Source: Macropodus opercularis (taxonomy: Eukaryota > Chordata > Actinopteri > Anabantiformes > Osphronemidae). From it: a DNA stretch of 64,000 nt. The notes beneath the pieces were generated by a model. The model ran no database searches and had not been told where the DNA came from. It saw only the letters and a program-made list of their open reading frames with translations. Positions 11,758 to 24,500 of this stretch are shown here, piece after piece. Numbering within the stretch: position 1 is the stretch's first letter; every line of letters starts with the position of its first letter. The DNA lies in contig CM061091.1 of assembly GCA_030770545.1 (NCBI GenBank), positions 10,906,501 to 10,970,500 on the forward strand, written 5' to 3'. The position numbers were made by a program, and so were the translations under genes.

Positions 11758-13703
11758 AGAAATGTGTTTAACTTTAGTCTGAACTGTACTACAAGCTACA
11801 GTCAGTGTCAAGATAGCACAAGATTCTGACAGTAGCATATTAGTCACTACACAGATGCAAGTCAGTGTCTCCTCAGACAAGCAGTGGATGTTGGACATTG
11901 CAGCTCTGCAGCCCTGGACTGACATATTGAATATATTTGATCTGCAGGTGACTCTATATCCTGTAAGTACCGGCACTATTTCGCTATTGACCGTTGCTTG
12001 TCTCAGAATAGTGGAACTCCACAAGTACTAGATATGAAAGGGGGCTAACAGGCTATTACTAGATGCTCATGTGGAATAGTGAACCATGAAAGACCCTTTA
12101 CAAGTGAGGTATGAAAATGTGTCTTCAACACAGACATCACAGGTACAAACACAGAAACAAGGGGGCCCAGTCGACCAGCAGGGTGTAGCAGGCCACAGAG
12201 AATGGATGCCTCTAATCCCTGTCTGTCCCTGTGGCTTTTCAAGAGCTGCCACACACTTTAATAATGTGAAACAGAAAATAAAATGTGTTGTGGGGTCCAG
12301 AGTCTTTATGTAGCAGTGATGACTACAACAAGTGCTGTGGATACAGTTGGTTATTACAAAAATGAATGAGGGGATTAGAGACAGAAAATAAAAGCTGGAC
12401 GCAAGAAGGTGGGCCGTCTAAAATACAAACATACAAAAATACATACAAGACATATACATGAAAATGTTGCTGTGAAACAACAAATGAATCATTTATACAA
12501 GGATGTGTTAGTAATGGGCAGCAGTGGTTACAGTAGCACAGTAGCAGTCTCACAACAAGATGATCAATTATGTGGAGTTTGCATATTCTTCCTGTGTCTC
12601 TGGTTACTCTGGTTTCCTCCCTGTCCAAAGACATGCACCTGCTGTAGGTTGAGTGCAGTTGCCCGTAGTGAGAGTGAATGGTGAGTGTCTGTCTCCATAT
12701 GTGGCCCTGTGATGCACTGGCACAAGCATGACATTTGCATGACTTCTCTTTTTTCCGTTTTTTACTGCATTCATTGTGCATTGTCTTTCTCTGTTTGCAC
12801 GTGAAAACAAAACAGGCCTATGTTGAAGCCCTGCATGCCTATGCTGGGTTTTTTTCCATCACACACTGCTATGTTCCTTTTCAGTCTTTCTGTTTTGTTG
12901 TTTGTTTGTTTGTGGACAAATTACAGTTTCTTACCACTGATGTGAGGAGGATTTAGTAGTTCCTCACATCTTCAACAGGCTTATAGACTAAATGGAGGGC
13001 ATTTAGTTGTGATGGGAAGTGTAGGGGGAAGGGCTCAGCATTATGTCAAAGCATTTCCTGAACAACTAAGACCAATGCATGTGTAGTCTTGTGTACAGTA
13101 AACACAGTGTTTGCCTTTAGGCTGTGAACCTTGTCAAACCAGTCTGACTGGGTTGCAAATGTGACTCTTGTTCCAACAGATCAGTTTCTACTTCCTGTTT
13201 TTTTACTCTGTCAAATGTCTGGCCTTGCCAGTTCTTAAACTAATTGCATCTTTCACTCTTTTAAAACGGATTAACCTAATTAAATGAAATAAATGATCAA
13301 TATTAAACATCATTGCGTTTGTGTACTGTTGATTAAACTTTAACTTAGAGCTTGCAAGTAAAACGTCAGGCTAAAAAACGATACGGAAACATTTACACCT
13401 GACGTAGAACAATCCAGATATTCGTTGTTGTTGTGTCTCAGTGAAGTCGAGTGAGTTGGATGAGACAAGTCAAGACACGACAGGTGGGTGAGTCAGGAAT
13501 GTTACGCAATGCTGTAGCTACGGCGATTGGCTCAGAGCGCTGTCAGTCATTCAGGAGCAGCGGACACACCCAGTCGGTGCATCATTCTAAAGAAGCGGCT
13601 GGTTTCGACGCAAAGCTTCCTGACGCCCTCGGTCCGCTGTTGAATTCATGATAGAAATAGCCAAGAGTCGGAGAAATAGTGCGATCAAATAAAGGTCTTC
13701 GTT
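11758..13703. other. Intergenic region and gpa33 upstream flank
   Basis: No gene supported. Contains a dispersed repeat fragment at about 12510-12720. The last 250 bp (about 13440-13703) are richer in GC and CpG than their surroundings and probably include the gpa33 promoter and 5' untranslated region. I could not place a TATA box with confidence. Confidence 0.5.
12505..12722 (+). repeat. Dispersed teleost SINE/LINE-tail repeat copy
   Basis: The series GGGCAGCAGTGGTTACAGTA, GTGGAGTTTGCATATTCTTC, TCCAAAGACATGCACC, GTGAGAGTGAATGG and TGTGGCCCTGTGATGCACTGGC follows the order seen in a very abundant fish repeat. Shorter pieces occur at 8.95, 41.2, 57.1 and 63.6 kb. Confidence 0.6.
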
Positions 13704-16700
13704 ATGGAGAGGAGGTTTTCGTATTTGGTGCTGCTCAGCATGCGTGAGTATTCAGTCTTATATCACATTTCCATCGAATTTGGTGCCTTGTTAACGTGCC
13801 ACACCTGTTTGCGTACAAAAAAAAAAAAGTAGGCCCCAAGTAGGCCTAGGTTGAAGCCTTACATGTGACCCGTGTCCTCTGGCCGCCACTGAGCTATGGG
13901 CACAATTGCGAAGCAATGTGGATGTTTGACAAACCTGAAGTGTAATCGCATCTAATTCCAGGTGCAGCCTGCTGGACATAGGTCCGCGCCCTATGGGGCA
14001 GTTAGGCTTTCAGAAAGTCCAACGCTGATGTGAGCGTGCGACATAGCTGTACTTATCTACTGAAAACAGCTCTCTTTTCATTGAATAACGATTAGTCAGA
14101 CTTCGTTAAATGTCTCATGGTGTAATTTAAAGACAGTCATAGACAACACAAATGTACATAAATGATTAAAACACTGTTGTGTAGTCTACTTTCAAACGCT
14201 GCAAGCAAGGGTTTTTTTGTTTTTGTTTTTTTAAATGTCACGGCAAATTCTCCAGTTAAGGAGGATTCTTTCAATCTATATTCAATTCAAGTAACAGCGG
14301 AACTTTTAGAACCGTTGAATTCTATACTTTTTAAGGGTTATTCTCTGTGCATTAAAATACCTCAGTGTCACACACCCCAGCTCTTAATTGTCTTTTTAAA
14401 CAATATATAAATCCGTACTTGTAGTTTCAGTTCTCCAGGGCAAAAACTGAACCGCCTTTCCTGAACTCGCACTACAAGTTTCACCAGTCATGTTGCCACA
14501 GCTATATGATTATCTGTATTGGTTATGTAACGTTTTGATCTCAAAATGGCTTTGGAATAAACAAAACACAGGCGCTAATTGTCGCTAGTAAGTTAAGACA
14601 CATTGGCAAATCACATAATGTCAGCATTCTTGACTACGCCTATAAGTAACTCTGAAAACCAGAATGCATTTATGTTAGAGAAGCTGGAACCTGAATGTTA
14701 ATTAATTAATAACAAGAAAGAAGAAAAAGCATTGTCAAAGTTGTTAAAGGTGAATTTAATTTTTTTGTAGTTATGGGAGAATGTGTATGTGTGTGTATAT
14801 ATAATGTTCAGAAACTTCAAATCAATTTACTAATCTTATGAATGTTAATTCCATTCACTTTGTAATATGATTGCCACTTATCTCTTTCAGTGCTAATGGC
14901 TGCCAATGCTGTTGATGTGAAAATCCCACTAGCACAATATGAGGTTGCCAGGGGTGACAACATCACAGTTCCCTGCTCTTTTTCAGCTGTAGATCAAACC
15001 AAACTGGTCCTCATCCAGTGGTTGAGTCGAGATCTAACGCCTGAGGCTGAAGAGGTCAGACTGCTTTTGTGTGTCTCTGTTAATGTAGCATCTGCCTTTT
15101 CCTACATTATCCATCATAATCTGCTGAAACTAAATTGAGTTCAAAAAAATAATTAAGAACAATCAATAATTGATGGTGTTATGTTGACAGGATAACGTCA
15201 TCACCTACTACCCTGAGGGACTCAGTGACATAGGTTCAGATTATAATGGTCGAGTAAAAGTAGATGTGAGCATCCCCAACGGAAAGTTCAACCTGTACCT
15301 GTCCTCTGTGACGCTACTTGACAACAAGATGTTTAAGTGTCACGCCCAGGTTAAGGGTGACGTGTCAAAGTCCTTTGCATCTACACGTGTGATGGTTCTA
15401 GGTAACATTCCCTGCATATTCTTTCTGTAGCATTCAGATGCTCTTTGTTATCTTACAGTAGCTCTTTCTCCAGGTTAGTTTAGTCACTTTGTTACATTAC
15501 CAGACTTATTCTAAATTATGTAGCAGCATAATAGCATACTTTCATAATTAGATAGCAGTGGTACTGTAAAATGCAGCTTAACTAGTAACTCATCACACTT
15601 CTCTTCTAGTGGCTCCATCTACACCGGAGTGTAACATCCAGGGTAAGGCAGAGTACGGCCAGAACATCAACCTGACCTGTTTGTCTAAGGAAGGTTCCCC
15701 GACACCCACTTATGCATGGCAAAGCCTTGATGTACAGAACAATGTCCGTCCTATGGACCCCAAAACCACCAGCAGTAAGTATCCGTGACATGGTTTCTGG
15801 CCAGACTTTTTCTAGAAAGCATAATTTTTACAATGCAAACCAATGTGTCTCCACAACAGGACTAGAAATGTGTTGTGTTCATGCTCCACTCCACCAACGT
15901 GTATGGTATATGCAATGATTGCAATGTTTCAGATGGAGGCCTCTTGTCGCTGTTTAATATCTCCAAAGACACATCAGGATACTTCATCTGCACGTCAACC
16001 AACAAGATCCGCTCTGCTAAATGCAACTTGACACTTGCCGTCATGCCACGTGAGAGAATTGGATTTCATTTAATATTACAGCAATGCATTGGCTGATCCT
16101 TGTCATGTTCTACTTCTAAACCATTGTAATTCATTTGTGCAGCTTCCATGAACATTGGCTCCACTGCAGGCATTGTTGCTGGAGTTGCAGTCTTTGTGTT
16201 GGTATTGGGCATTATTATCTGTTGCTGCTGCTGCCGCCGGAAAAAGGACAAAGACGAGGAATACGCCATGGGGTAATGCTTTTCACTGTATACAAACCTC
16301 ATACATATGAGGTACAATTTATGGTTGAAGTAAAATCAGATGTCTTGCCAAAGGTCAGAATACACAAATTTAACAACACTATGTTGTACAACTTAAAAAG
16401 TGCTTTGGGCCTGCTTGTAAAAAAAAAAAAAAAATTGTATTTGGACACATGCCATGCAAAACAAACCATAACTGTGTTAACATTGTTGCAGAAGAAGCCA
16501 AAATACAGACCCTCTCTCAGTTGTCTGATAGATGTGTGTTCACTTTCCAGAGTTCATGAGGATGACTATCATGACAAAGACCTGGCTAAAAATGCTGATG
16601 GTCGTTATGCTGATGGGCAGGAAGAGATACGCAGTTCTGAAAACACCAAGGTTAAGAGTGCTGTTGATCGCCGGGATGAGTACGAGGACCGCAGTGAGCG

Positions 16701-16977
16701 TGGCGATGACCGTAGTGAGCGTGGTAACGGCCGCCGCAGCGACTACGAAGACCGCCGCAGCGACTACGACGACCGCCGCAGCGACTACTCTGATCGCCGT
16801 GACAAATATAGTGATCGCCAAGAGCGCTATGATGACGACCGTCGTTATGATGATGACCGACGCTACAATGACCGCAGGGATCGTCGTTCCGATGATCAAT
16901 ACTACGATGAGCCCTATGATGATCGCAATCGCGACAGGCCAGCTGTACCAAGCAATAAACCACCAAGGAGGAACTAG
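13704..16977 (+). CDS. gpa33: Cell surface A33 antigen-like protein (GPA33)
   Basis: Single-pass epithelial surface glycoprotein of the CTX/JAM-like immunoglobulin group; in mammals mainly intestinal. Coding exons: 13704-13743, 14891-15054, 15191-15401, 15610-15774, 15933-16049, 16143-16272 and 16551-16977, giving about 417 residues. The signal peptide begins MERRFSYLVLLSM. An Ig V-type domain follows (cysteines in ITVPCSF and MFKCHAQV), then a C2-type domain with SKEGSPTPTYAW and KDTSGYFICTS, both close to human GPA33. Next come SMNIGS, a TM helix with GIVAGVAVFVLVLGIII, and a CCCCC cluster. The last exon encodes an unusual tail of about 110 residues dominated by Arg, Asp and Tyr, with near-repeats of RRSDY. 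Human GPA33 is about 319 residues, so this tail is expanded. A poly(A) signal AATAAA sits at 17940. ildr2 follows on the same strand, as GPA33 and ILDR2 are neighbours in human. Confidence 0.92.
16669..16935 (+). repeat. Imperfect coding repeat in gpa33 tail (R/D/Y-rich)
   Basis: Tandem variants of a 7-8 codon unit with the core RRSDY (GRRSDYED, RRSDYDD, RRSDYSD, RRDKYSD, RQERYDDD, RRYDDD) occupy the cytoplasmic tail exon. Codon usage varies between units (CGC, CGT, CGA), so this is not a freshly expanded microsatellite. Confidence 0.8.
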
Positions 16978-17939
16978 GATGACTGTGGCCTTCAGATGCA
17001 TAAATTCCTATTTTCCATGTTTCCAGGGACTTTTCTTCAATGGGCCCCAATCTTAATCCCACTTAATTGGCTCAATATGCATCTGTAAATATGTGATTAG
17101 TTGTGTAAGACTGAATAGAACTCAAAACATTGATGGATGGGATCATCACATAAGCCTTCAGCTAGAGAGATTGGAGACTGCTCAGGGTAAATAAAAACAT
17201 AAATCATCCAAACATTCCCCACATTCCCCTAGAAACAAATGGGAAATCTGTTGTTCAAGTTTATTTAGGTTTGCTGTAGTTCTAGTTTGATTTGACATAT
17301 TAGGTGGGGTCATTGTTACATTTTCCTATTTAGGCAACCACCTTATCAAAAAAATTAAACATGCTTTTTTTTTGTAATATACCACATGACTGGTCAGGTT
17401 TGGTCACAATTTAGTGGAGACACAAAGGCGCTGGGATATTTAGACATTTAGTTAAAGCAATCAATGCATGTTGTCCAGTGTGTGAGGGTTGGTTAACTCG
17501 AGTGTAAGTGGTGTTTACGGGTTGGACTGGCAAGTACAGTATATGTTGCCACTCTTACAGTACAGTCCACAAGGAAGCAGGGCTCTGTCTTCAATTGAGT
17601 GTAACTTGTTTTTAATTTTTTTTTTATAGCTCTTACTATACAAAAACAATTTCTTCAGATTGTCAGTCTTTCCTCTTGCTGGAAATATTTTATATTTTGA
17701 GTCACATACTGTTTATTCTTGCATAGAGAAGAGCACCAATTTTATTGTTGTACTGCCAGTGTTTTTGCTATTCTTCTGTTTCTTTAAATTCTATTGAATG
17801 TTATTAATGTCTCCAGAGATCTCTTTTAATTCAGTGTCTAAGTTTTAAGAGTAATTTTTCTTATAGCCTCCTTTACCAAACATTCTTCACAAATGTTTGT
17901 ATTGTCTTGTATGAATTTCTTAGATGTCTGTTAAAATTC

Positions 17940-17945
17940 AATAAA
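17940..17945 (+). terminator. Candidate poly(A) signal of gpa33
   Basis: Canonical AATAAA about 960 bp after the gpa33 stop codon, followed within 30 nt by T-rich sequence. Confidence 0.5.
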
Positions 17946-18050
17946 ATAAGTATAAAATCTCTTTTTCCACGGAAGATTTATTTTATTGTGAAACAGGCTG
18001 TACTTTGCTTGCGATGTGCATTAAACAAACCCACCCTGAGCCACTGTTGA

Positions 18051-18063
18051 ACACTAGATGGCA
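18051..18063 (+). promoter_or_regulatory. CTCF-like core motif
   Basis: ACACTAGATGGCA agrees with the vertebrate CTCF core CCASYAGRKGGCR at 12 of 13 positions by my reading. It lies between gpa33 and ildr2. Motif match only. Confidence 0.3.
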
Positions 18064-18526
18064 ACACTACAACTGTTCTTAACAGCTCTTACACGATTTA
18101 ATTCTTTAATCAGTCTATTTTTACTATGTAATCTTGTTTATGTGTTATTCTATGAAATAATTTCTTGTTTTATTATATAGTTTATTGTTTTATTGTGATG
18201 ACTTGGTTTATATTTATGAAACTGTTCCCTTAATCAATGCTCTATTTCTCCTAAGGGAGATGCTAAAATTAACACGATTAATGGATACTTTATTTATATC
18301 CGGTAATAAACTGTATGTTTTGTCAACACCTGTGTAGACACGGTTTATCTTGAAAGCAATAACCGGATATGTGGGGTTTTATTTTGACGAGCTTGACGCT
18401 TGTCCCGTTATCTCCCGTCCAAGTGGAAGGAGTCTGATCTTCGTCCAGTGGATGATGAGGAGACGGAGGCGAGGAGACTGCGTTCCCCTGAAAAACTTCA
18501 CTAAAGTCCACTGCATTCGTTGGAAA

Positions 18527-21500
18527 ATGCTACTAACGCCGAAGTGGTGGATGTTTGCCGTTTGCCTGACAGGTGAGGGACGCTGAACAGAGACAACGTT
18601 TGTGTTCGACTCGGGTTAAGGCGGGTAACAGGTTGTTGAACTCAGGTTGAAAGCGGAGGTAACCTAACGGTAACGTTAGCTTATGGCGCTTAGCTTAGCC
18701 TAGCTAACCAGTCTCCGCTAGTTGGAGTTTAACGTAATGTTATACTGTTATGTTGGGACAAGCTCGGGCCAATTCAAACTTTTAATTTCCATTGTTTTAG
18801 TCAGGCGTTCGTCAGTTTTGATGTGCGAGGTGTTCTCGCTACTTTAAGATTGTTAAAACTAAAGTTTTACGTTGCAAACTGTAAGAGAAACTTTGTTTTA
18901 TGGCTGCATTGTCGCTAATTGTGTTCCATTGTTTCACTGTATTTAAGCAGTCATGTGTGAATGATGTGACTTGAAGCTTGGGGTTGTGGATTATAGGTCT
19001 GACTAGGGTTACAGCTATCAGACTAGAAAATGTCACACATACTGTCCTGTTAGAGTAAAGTAGTAAAGAATCAATCAAGATTAAGAAAGAAACAGAAACA
19101 AACGACGCACTTAGATCACAGTAGTTCATTTACAGTGGTTTTATTTATGCATATTTTCAACTTTGATCACGTGCCAAGTAATTATATGTAATTGTAATGT
19201 ATAGTAAATATAAGGTCAACTTTATAATTGAAATTATAGTACCAAATGTATGTATGTATACATACATACATACTCTACTGCATTTTATAGTGATGCATAA
19301 GAATAGTTTGTGACATCTAACAATAAGCTGTTCCTCCACACAAAGCTTGTATTGAAATGAAGTTTTATGAATTTTGTCTTGTTTGCTACATTAGTTTAAC
19401 GTATATGTACTATAAGCTGCTGACACAAATACCACAATATCTAATTGTGCCTGTTCACGTTGAGTATGTCCGATGAATGGCTCATTGTAAATTGATGTTG
19501 CCCAATCCACACCCCACCCTTATATTTTGGCCTCTGGAGGTGGCTTCCTTTTGAAAACTAATAAAGCCAGGATCACAACACAACCTGTGATCCCAAGAAG
19601 AACAACCTCCTGGCTTTTTTTTTTCCTGCACTTCTTAGAAAACAGAGTAATGTTCCTGCTGAGGAATTTATGCTTTAGTCAGCTTGTTTTTTGTTTTTTT
19701 TCTTGATCTGAAAGTTAAATTCAGCCAAACGTCAGTTTTACTTAACTTTTTACAGTTTTAACATTTTCCATGCAATTATTGTCACAATTTAAATTAATTC
19801 TTGAAAGTAGTTAAATTTCTTTGGGCCAAATGTCAGTAATCAATACATCTTTGTGAAGTCTGTAAACCATCAAACACAAATATGCCAAGCAAACAAAACA
19901 CCCTTGATGTACTGTAGCTTATTGGTCATTTTAATGAGATCTCTCTGATCACACAAAAAAACAAAACTCTTAGTGTCCAGCCCCTTATCCCTCACCCCAT
20001 CCCTGTTCACTGGTCCAGTTCTGATCTCCCAGTGCTTAGACACAGGAGCATACACAGATGTTTCTGGGTGTGTATGTGTGAGGGTGTGTTTTTTCTTTCA
20101 CTTGCTTCTCTACTGTTGAACTGCCAAGTTCAAGCTTCTGATTATCATGTGATCTTGAATCCTGTGGTTCAGAAGTTCTTAAACAGGTCAACTCCACTCA
20201 TGGTCAGGTTTTAATGAGCGGAAACAACTCAATTACATCAAAGTCTTTGTTTTCACAATATATTTTCACAAAGTTTTAAATGATTCATTTCAGTGCAGCA
20301 ACAAATAAAACAAAAGAAAGTATATGTTTCTAGTTAGTTTTGTCACTGATATATTTTTACTCTGCTTAATCATTTTTGGAGAAGGGAGGCGATCCATTAC
20401 AGGGAATGTGTGATGCGTCAACTATTTTTAGAGTGAGCAAGCAGGACCAGGTGTCTCCTAAGACCTTGAGTCAGCTGGATTATTGCGTTGTGTGCTGTTG
20501 TTGCTGTAGTAATCCTAAAATCCCCCATCATTACACAAAATATCACAGATACTACTGAAACTTGTTTGGGTTACTGTACATTCACAGTGTACCAGTTTGA
20601 AACAGCAGGTTCTCCCTCTGGCAAAATCAACAGCGAAATGTCATCAATAAATGTATGCTGAATTAGCTTAGCAGTTTCTTTATTCATTATGCTCTCATCC
20701 TTCCTCAGGTGTCGTTCCTTCACGTTGCCTAGGGGTTCATGTTCATGTGAGAGATGAGAAGAGGTATGCTATGTTGTTCCAGTCAGTGGTCCTGCCTTGT
20801 CAGTATACCAGTGTGTCCACCCAGACACCTGTGGTGCAGTGGGTCTACAAGTCATACTGTCGAGATCGGACGCGGGATTCATTCAGCTTTTCTGAAAGCC
20901 TGAGTGGCAGCCTGGCAGGAGGTGGGCTGACAAGTGGATCTACAGGAGTTGGTGCGGGGTACGAGACAGCAATGAGTGCAAGCTACCTTGAGTGCTCTGA
21001 CAGCAGCCGAACAGTTAGAACCGTTGCCTCCATCTCTGGTTCATCAATCACACTGTCTGAATACTACAAGAACAGAGACATCTCTATCATCAACAGTAAG
21101 ACTTTTTAAAAACATTGCACACATCTTTTCTTCCTCTTTGTACCCAACAAATGTCTTTAGCAGTGAAGTTTAGCTTACCAACTTTGAATGGTATTTCATA
21201 GTACTTTGTACAGTAGAACAAGACCAAGAGGATGGCTGAAGCAGCTAGCCAAACTTTACTTTTTTAGAGAGGTGCATTACATGTTTGTGATCCCAAAGGA
21301 TTTGGGTAAACATTGAAAAGTATGTAAAAAATAAAAATATAACCGCCTAACAAGTCTCTAAGGTCAGAGTGGTTTTTCAGTTTACGTTTAAGAAATTCAG
21401 GCAGCGTGTCATTTTCAATACTAGTTTATTAACTAACTAATGTTCATTTATCAAATTCCATATTGATACTTAATGTGTGTACAACCAATTCAGGATAAAT

Positions 21501-24500
21501 AAGTATAGGACTTGTTTTTGCTGCACTCTGTCTTTTATTGAACTAGGAGCTATGCATGCATTCTATGCTTGTGTGTTGTAGACAGAGAGATGGCCTTGTT
21601 TGCAGGCATATTTATGGAGCTCTAACTCTGACTGGAGAATCAACCTTCTCTTTACCAGCAGGAACACAGACAAAAGAAGCAGTTTTCATGCTGTCCTCTC
21701 ATTCATCCTGACCCCTCACTCCTTTCTTCTGATGTACTTCAATGTACCACTTTTACTTTTATTTGCAGATCTCTCCACATCCCACCATCCACATACTTAT
21801 TTCTTCACTTGAAAATTTTTTGACCTTGTACTGTTCTGATCTTCTTAATGTAAAAGCTTACAGTAGATTTTTCCAGTCATCCATGCCTACATAATTGAAG
21901 TTAGTGAGGAAGTAGATGTGTAGTACATCATTAACATAACATGAATCAAATAAAATCAGCAAGAATGTTTTTAATACAAGTTACATTTAAGTATCAGAAA
22001 GTAGAGAAGTATATTGCTGAAGTGGAGCAGTCTGGTCAGCTTTTCTCCTTTCCTGCTCCTCGACTAACAGGATAAGGAAGTGAATTATACAACCCATTTC
22101 CTGTCTGCTGTATTTTCATACCTGACCCCCTTCTGCTATTCAGTTAGCAGCTCAGTGTTGTATTATGTGCCATAAGTCTTGGGCCAAACTACTATATATT
22201 TTGTGTATGTATAGATATTTTTTGCCATATTCGTTTTCCTTGTTTTCTTTTAGGTATTGTATGTGCTCTTTATCCCATAGCCTGAAACAGTGAGGTAATA
22301 AAGAATCTTGTTTGTCCATTTTAACCCAATCTTATCTCTGCAGAGGCAGACCTGCGGATAGGAGAGGTCCAGTGGGGAGACAGTGGCATTTACATCTGTA
22401 AAGTGGTGATATCTGATGATTTAGAGGGACAGAATGAAGCCTCAGTGGAGCTGCTGGTTCTAAGTAGGTGCAACTATTTTCCTTACAGTGTATGCATGTT
22501 GTAAAGGACATTAGAATATGGGACACTCTTTGACCTTTCACTGTGAATATTTCCTCCTTCATTGATATCCTTTAGTGCTCAAATGGCTTACCAATGAAGT
22601 GTACTTCCAGTTTGGTGTGAGCCTCGATCAGCTCTGGGAGATTCATTCTTGGTGAACTTGAGTGTGATGTGCACTTTTATGTGGTAAAGCCGTACAGTCA
22701 GTGTGTCACTGAGTCATTCATTTTATTTGCCGTTCACTTTGTCATTGTCTTGTGCAGTATTCATCTGAGAAACTACACACTGCAGTATTGCTTTCATAGA
22801 CATCGCACCACCTCTCTCTCTCATGTCATATTTCAGCATCGTACGATTTCATTTATATCTACAGTAATTAACAGTAGACAGAAAGTGTTTGCCATAAAAC
22901 AAAGTTCTGTTACTGTCCATAACAAAGGTTTTTGAAGATGATCAGTTGTGATGAGTCTTTTACATTTTCACATATATGACACTTTATTATGTTTGAGGGA
23001 GTGTAGGTTCTGCGTGTCAGATGCTGTAATGTGTCCCAGTGACAGCGTACTTGTGTCTTCACTGACAACAAATGTTACCATGGCAATGTTTGAGAGTCTG
23101 TGTGGCTCTTGTTGCCCAGATTCACAGTGTGGCTGAACCTTTGTTTAGCTGGCACTTGGAGATTTATGTGTTCTATGCACACAAGACACGCAGACCTAAT
23201 AAATGCTAACTCGAGTAAAGGACAAACTGGTTTTACAGTTAGCAAAGATTTTCTGTTTTTCTCTAAAGCTTGGGGGATTGCTTTACATTAATAATAAAAT
23301 ATTTTACACATAATGACAGGATGTAATAATGCTGTAAACAATTGTTTTTAACCTGGCATGAGAAATCCTTAATCCAACATTATGCTAGAATGTTGTAATG
23401 CTTGGTATCAATGTAGCTAATATATGGCATGTGAGGCTCTAGTGTTTCCATAACAACAGCAGGAACTCTAGCCCAATGTCTTAGGAGGGTGGTTTGTATT
23501 TCCAGAAAATAGCTTAACAGAAAAGAATTAGAGATTTAATGATTCTAGAGGAGAGGGCAGCAGTGCAAAGTGACAGCACTGTAAGTACAAAAGAGATCAG
23601 TTAATCAATCAAGAACTTGTTGGCTACTAAAGCTTTGCTCTCTGCTTTCTCCCTGTGCTTCATTTTGCTTTTAGTATCTTAGAACCGAAATGTTAATGAT
23701 ACAAAGTATTTTTAAATAACTGCAATAATGATTAGAGTAATCAAGCTGACTGAATCCCTTTGGTGAATGAATGAACATTTAGTTTTACTTTAGTTTGTTG
23801 GTTGTTTAAAAGAAAAATCTCAATGAAAAAATATCATGAATACAATTTGAGATTTGTGAAGTCACAAGACTTTAAGACCTAACTGGTGTGTACTGGTATG
23901 GGGGTGTGCAACTGAGTCAATACCAGCTGAGATTTCGGTGTTTCCCCATAAATTTAATTGTTTTCTTTCTGTTTTCAAATCCAGCAAACAGCTTGTTTGC
24001 TTTTCAGAAAAAACGTTTTCTCTCAACGCACGAGCTCACATTGATATGCATCAAAACCAACTTGTTCACATTTTTCTGCCAGTTTGTGACACACATACAA
24101 TACAGTAATGGCTTTTAAATGTGATCCTCACTCATCATCCACAAACTACAGTGTTGCAGAGTGATGTCTATGTTAGCACAGTCTCGGAGAGACCACATTA
24201 ACCAAAGAACAAATCTTGTAGTAAGGGTGTTACAGATTGCTTTTACTTGTGTTCTCAACATTAGAGATATGTTCCAACATTGATGGCAATCAATTGGCAT
24301 CTGTAGATAGGACGCTCCAGTTCTCATCCAGGAATCACTGTGGCCAAAGACATAAGAGAGAGAGAAATAATTTGAGGAACAAAATGTTTCTCTACAGATT
24401 GTTTCCTGTCTCTGAGTGTGAGGAATGTTGACACACTTGTCAGTTTTTGCATGTACCTTTACTCACAGCTGCTTTCTGTTTGTTATCTTTAAAGAATGAT

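Larger units (their letters stand above)
16978..18526 (+). other. gpa33 3' UTR and ildr2 upstream region
   Basis: The first ~970 bp are AT-rich and end at AATAAA (17940-17945), a plausible gpa33 3' end. A CTCF-like word lies at 18051-18063. From about 18330 the sequence becomes GC-richer and probably carries the ildr2 promoter and 5' untranslated region before the ATG at 18527. Confidence 0.5.

Noticed and set aside
16532..17062. Long open frames in other phases and on the minus strand, some appearing membrane-spanning
   Set aside because: They are shadows of the biased R/D/Y codons in the gpa33 last exon; the + frame continues the gpa33 splice phase exactly.
19564..19616. Inverted repeat AAGCCAGGA/TCCTGGCTT followed by T-run, resembling a bacterial terminator
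   Set aside because: In a vertebrate intron this has no terminator role; probably chance or a repeat remnant.
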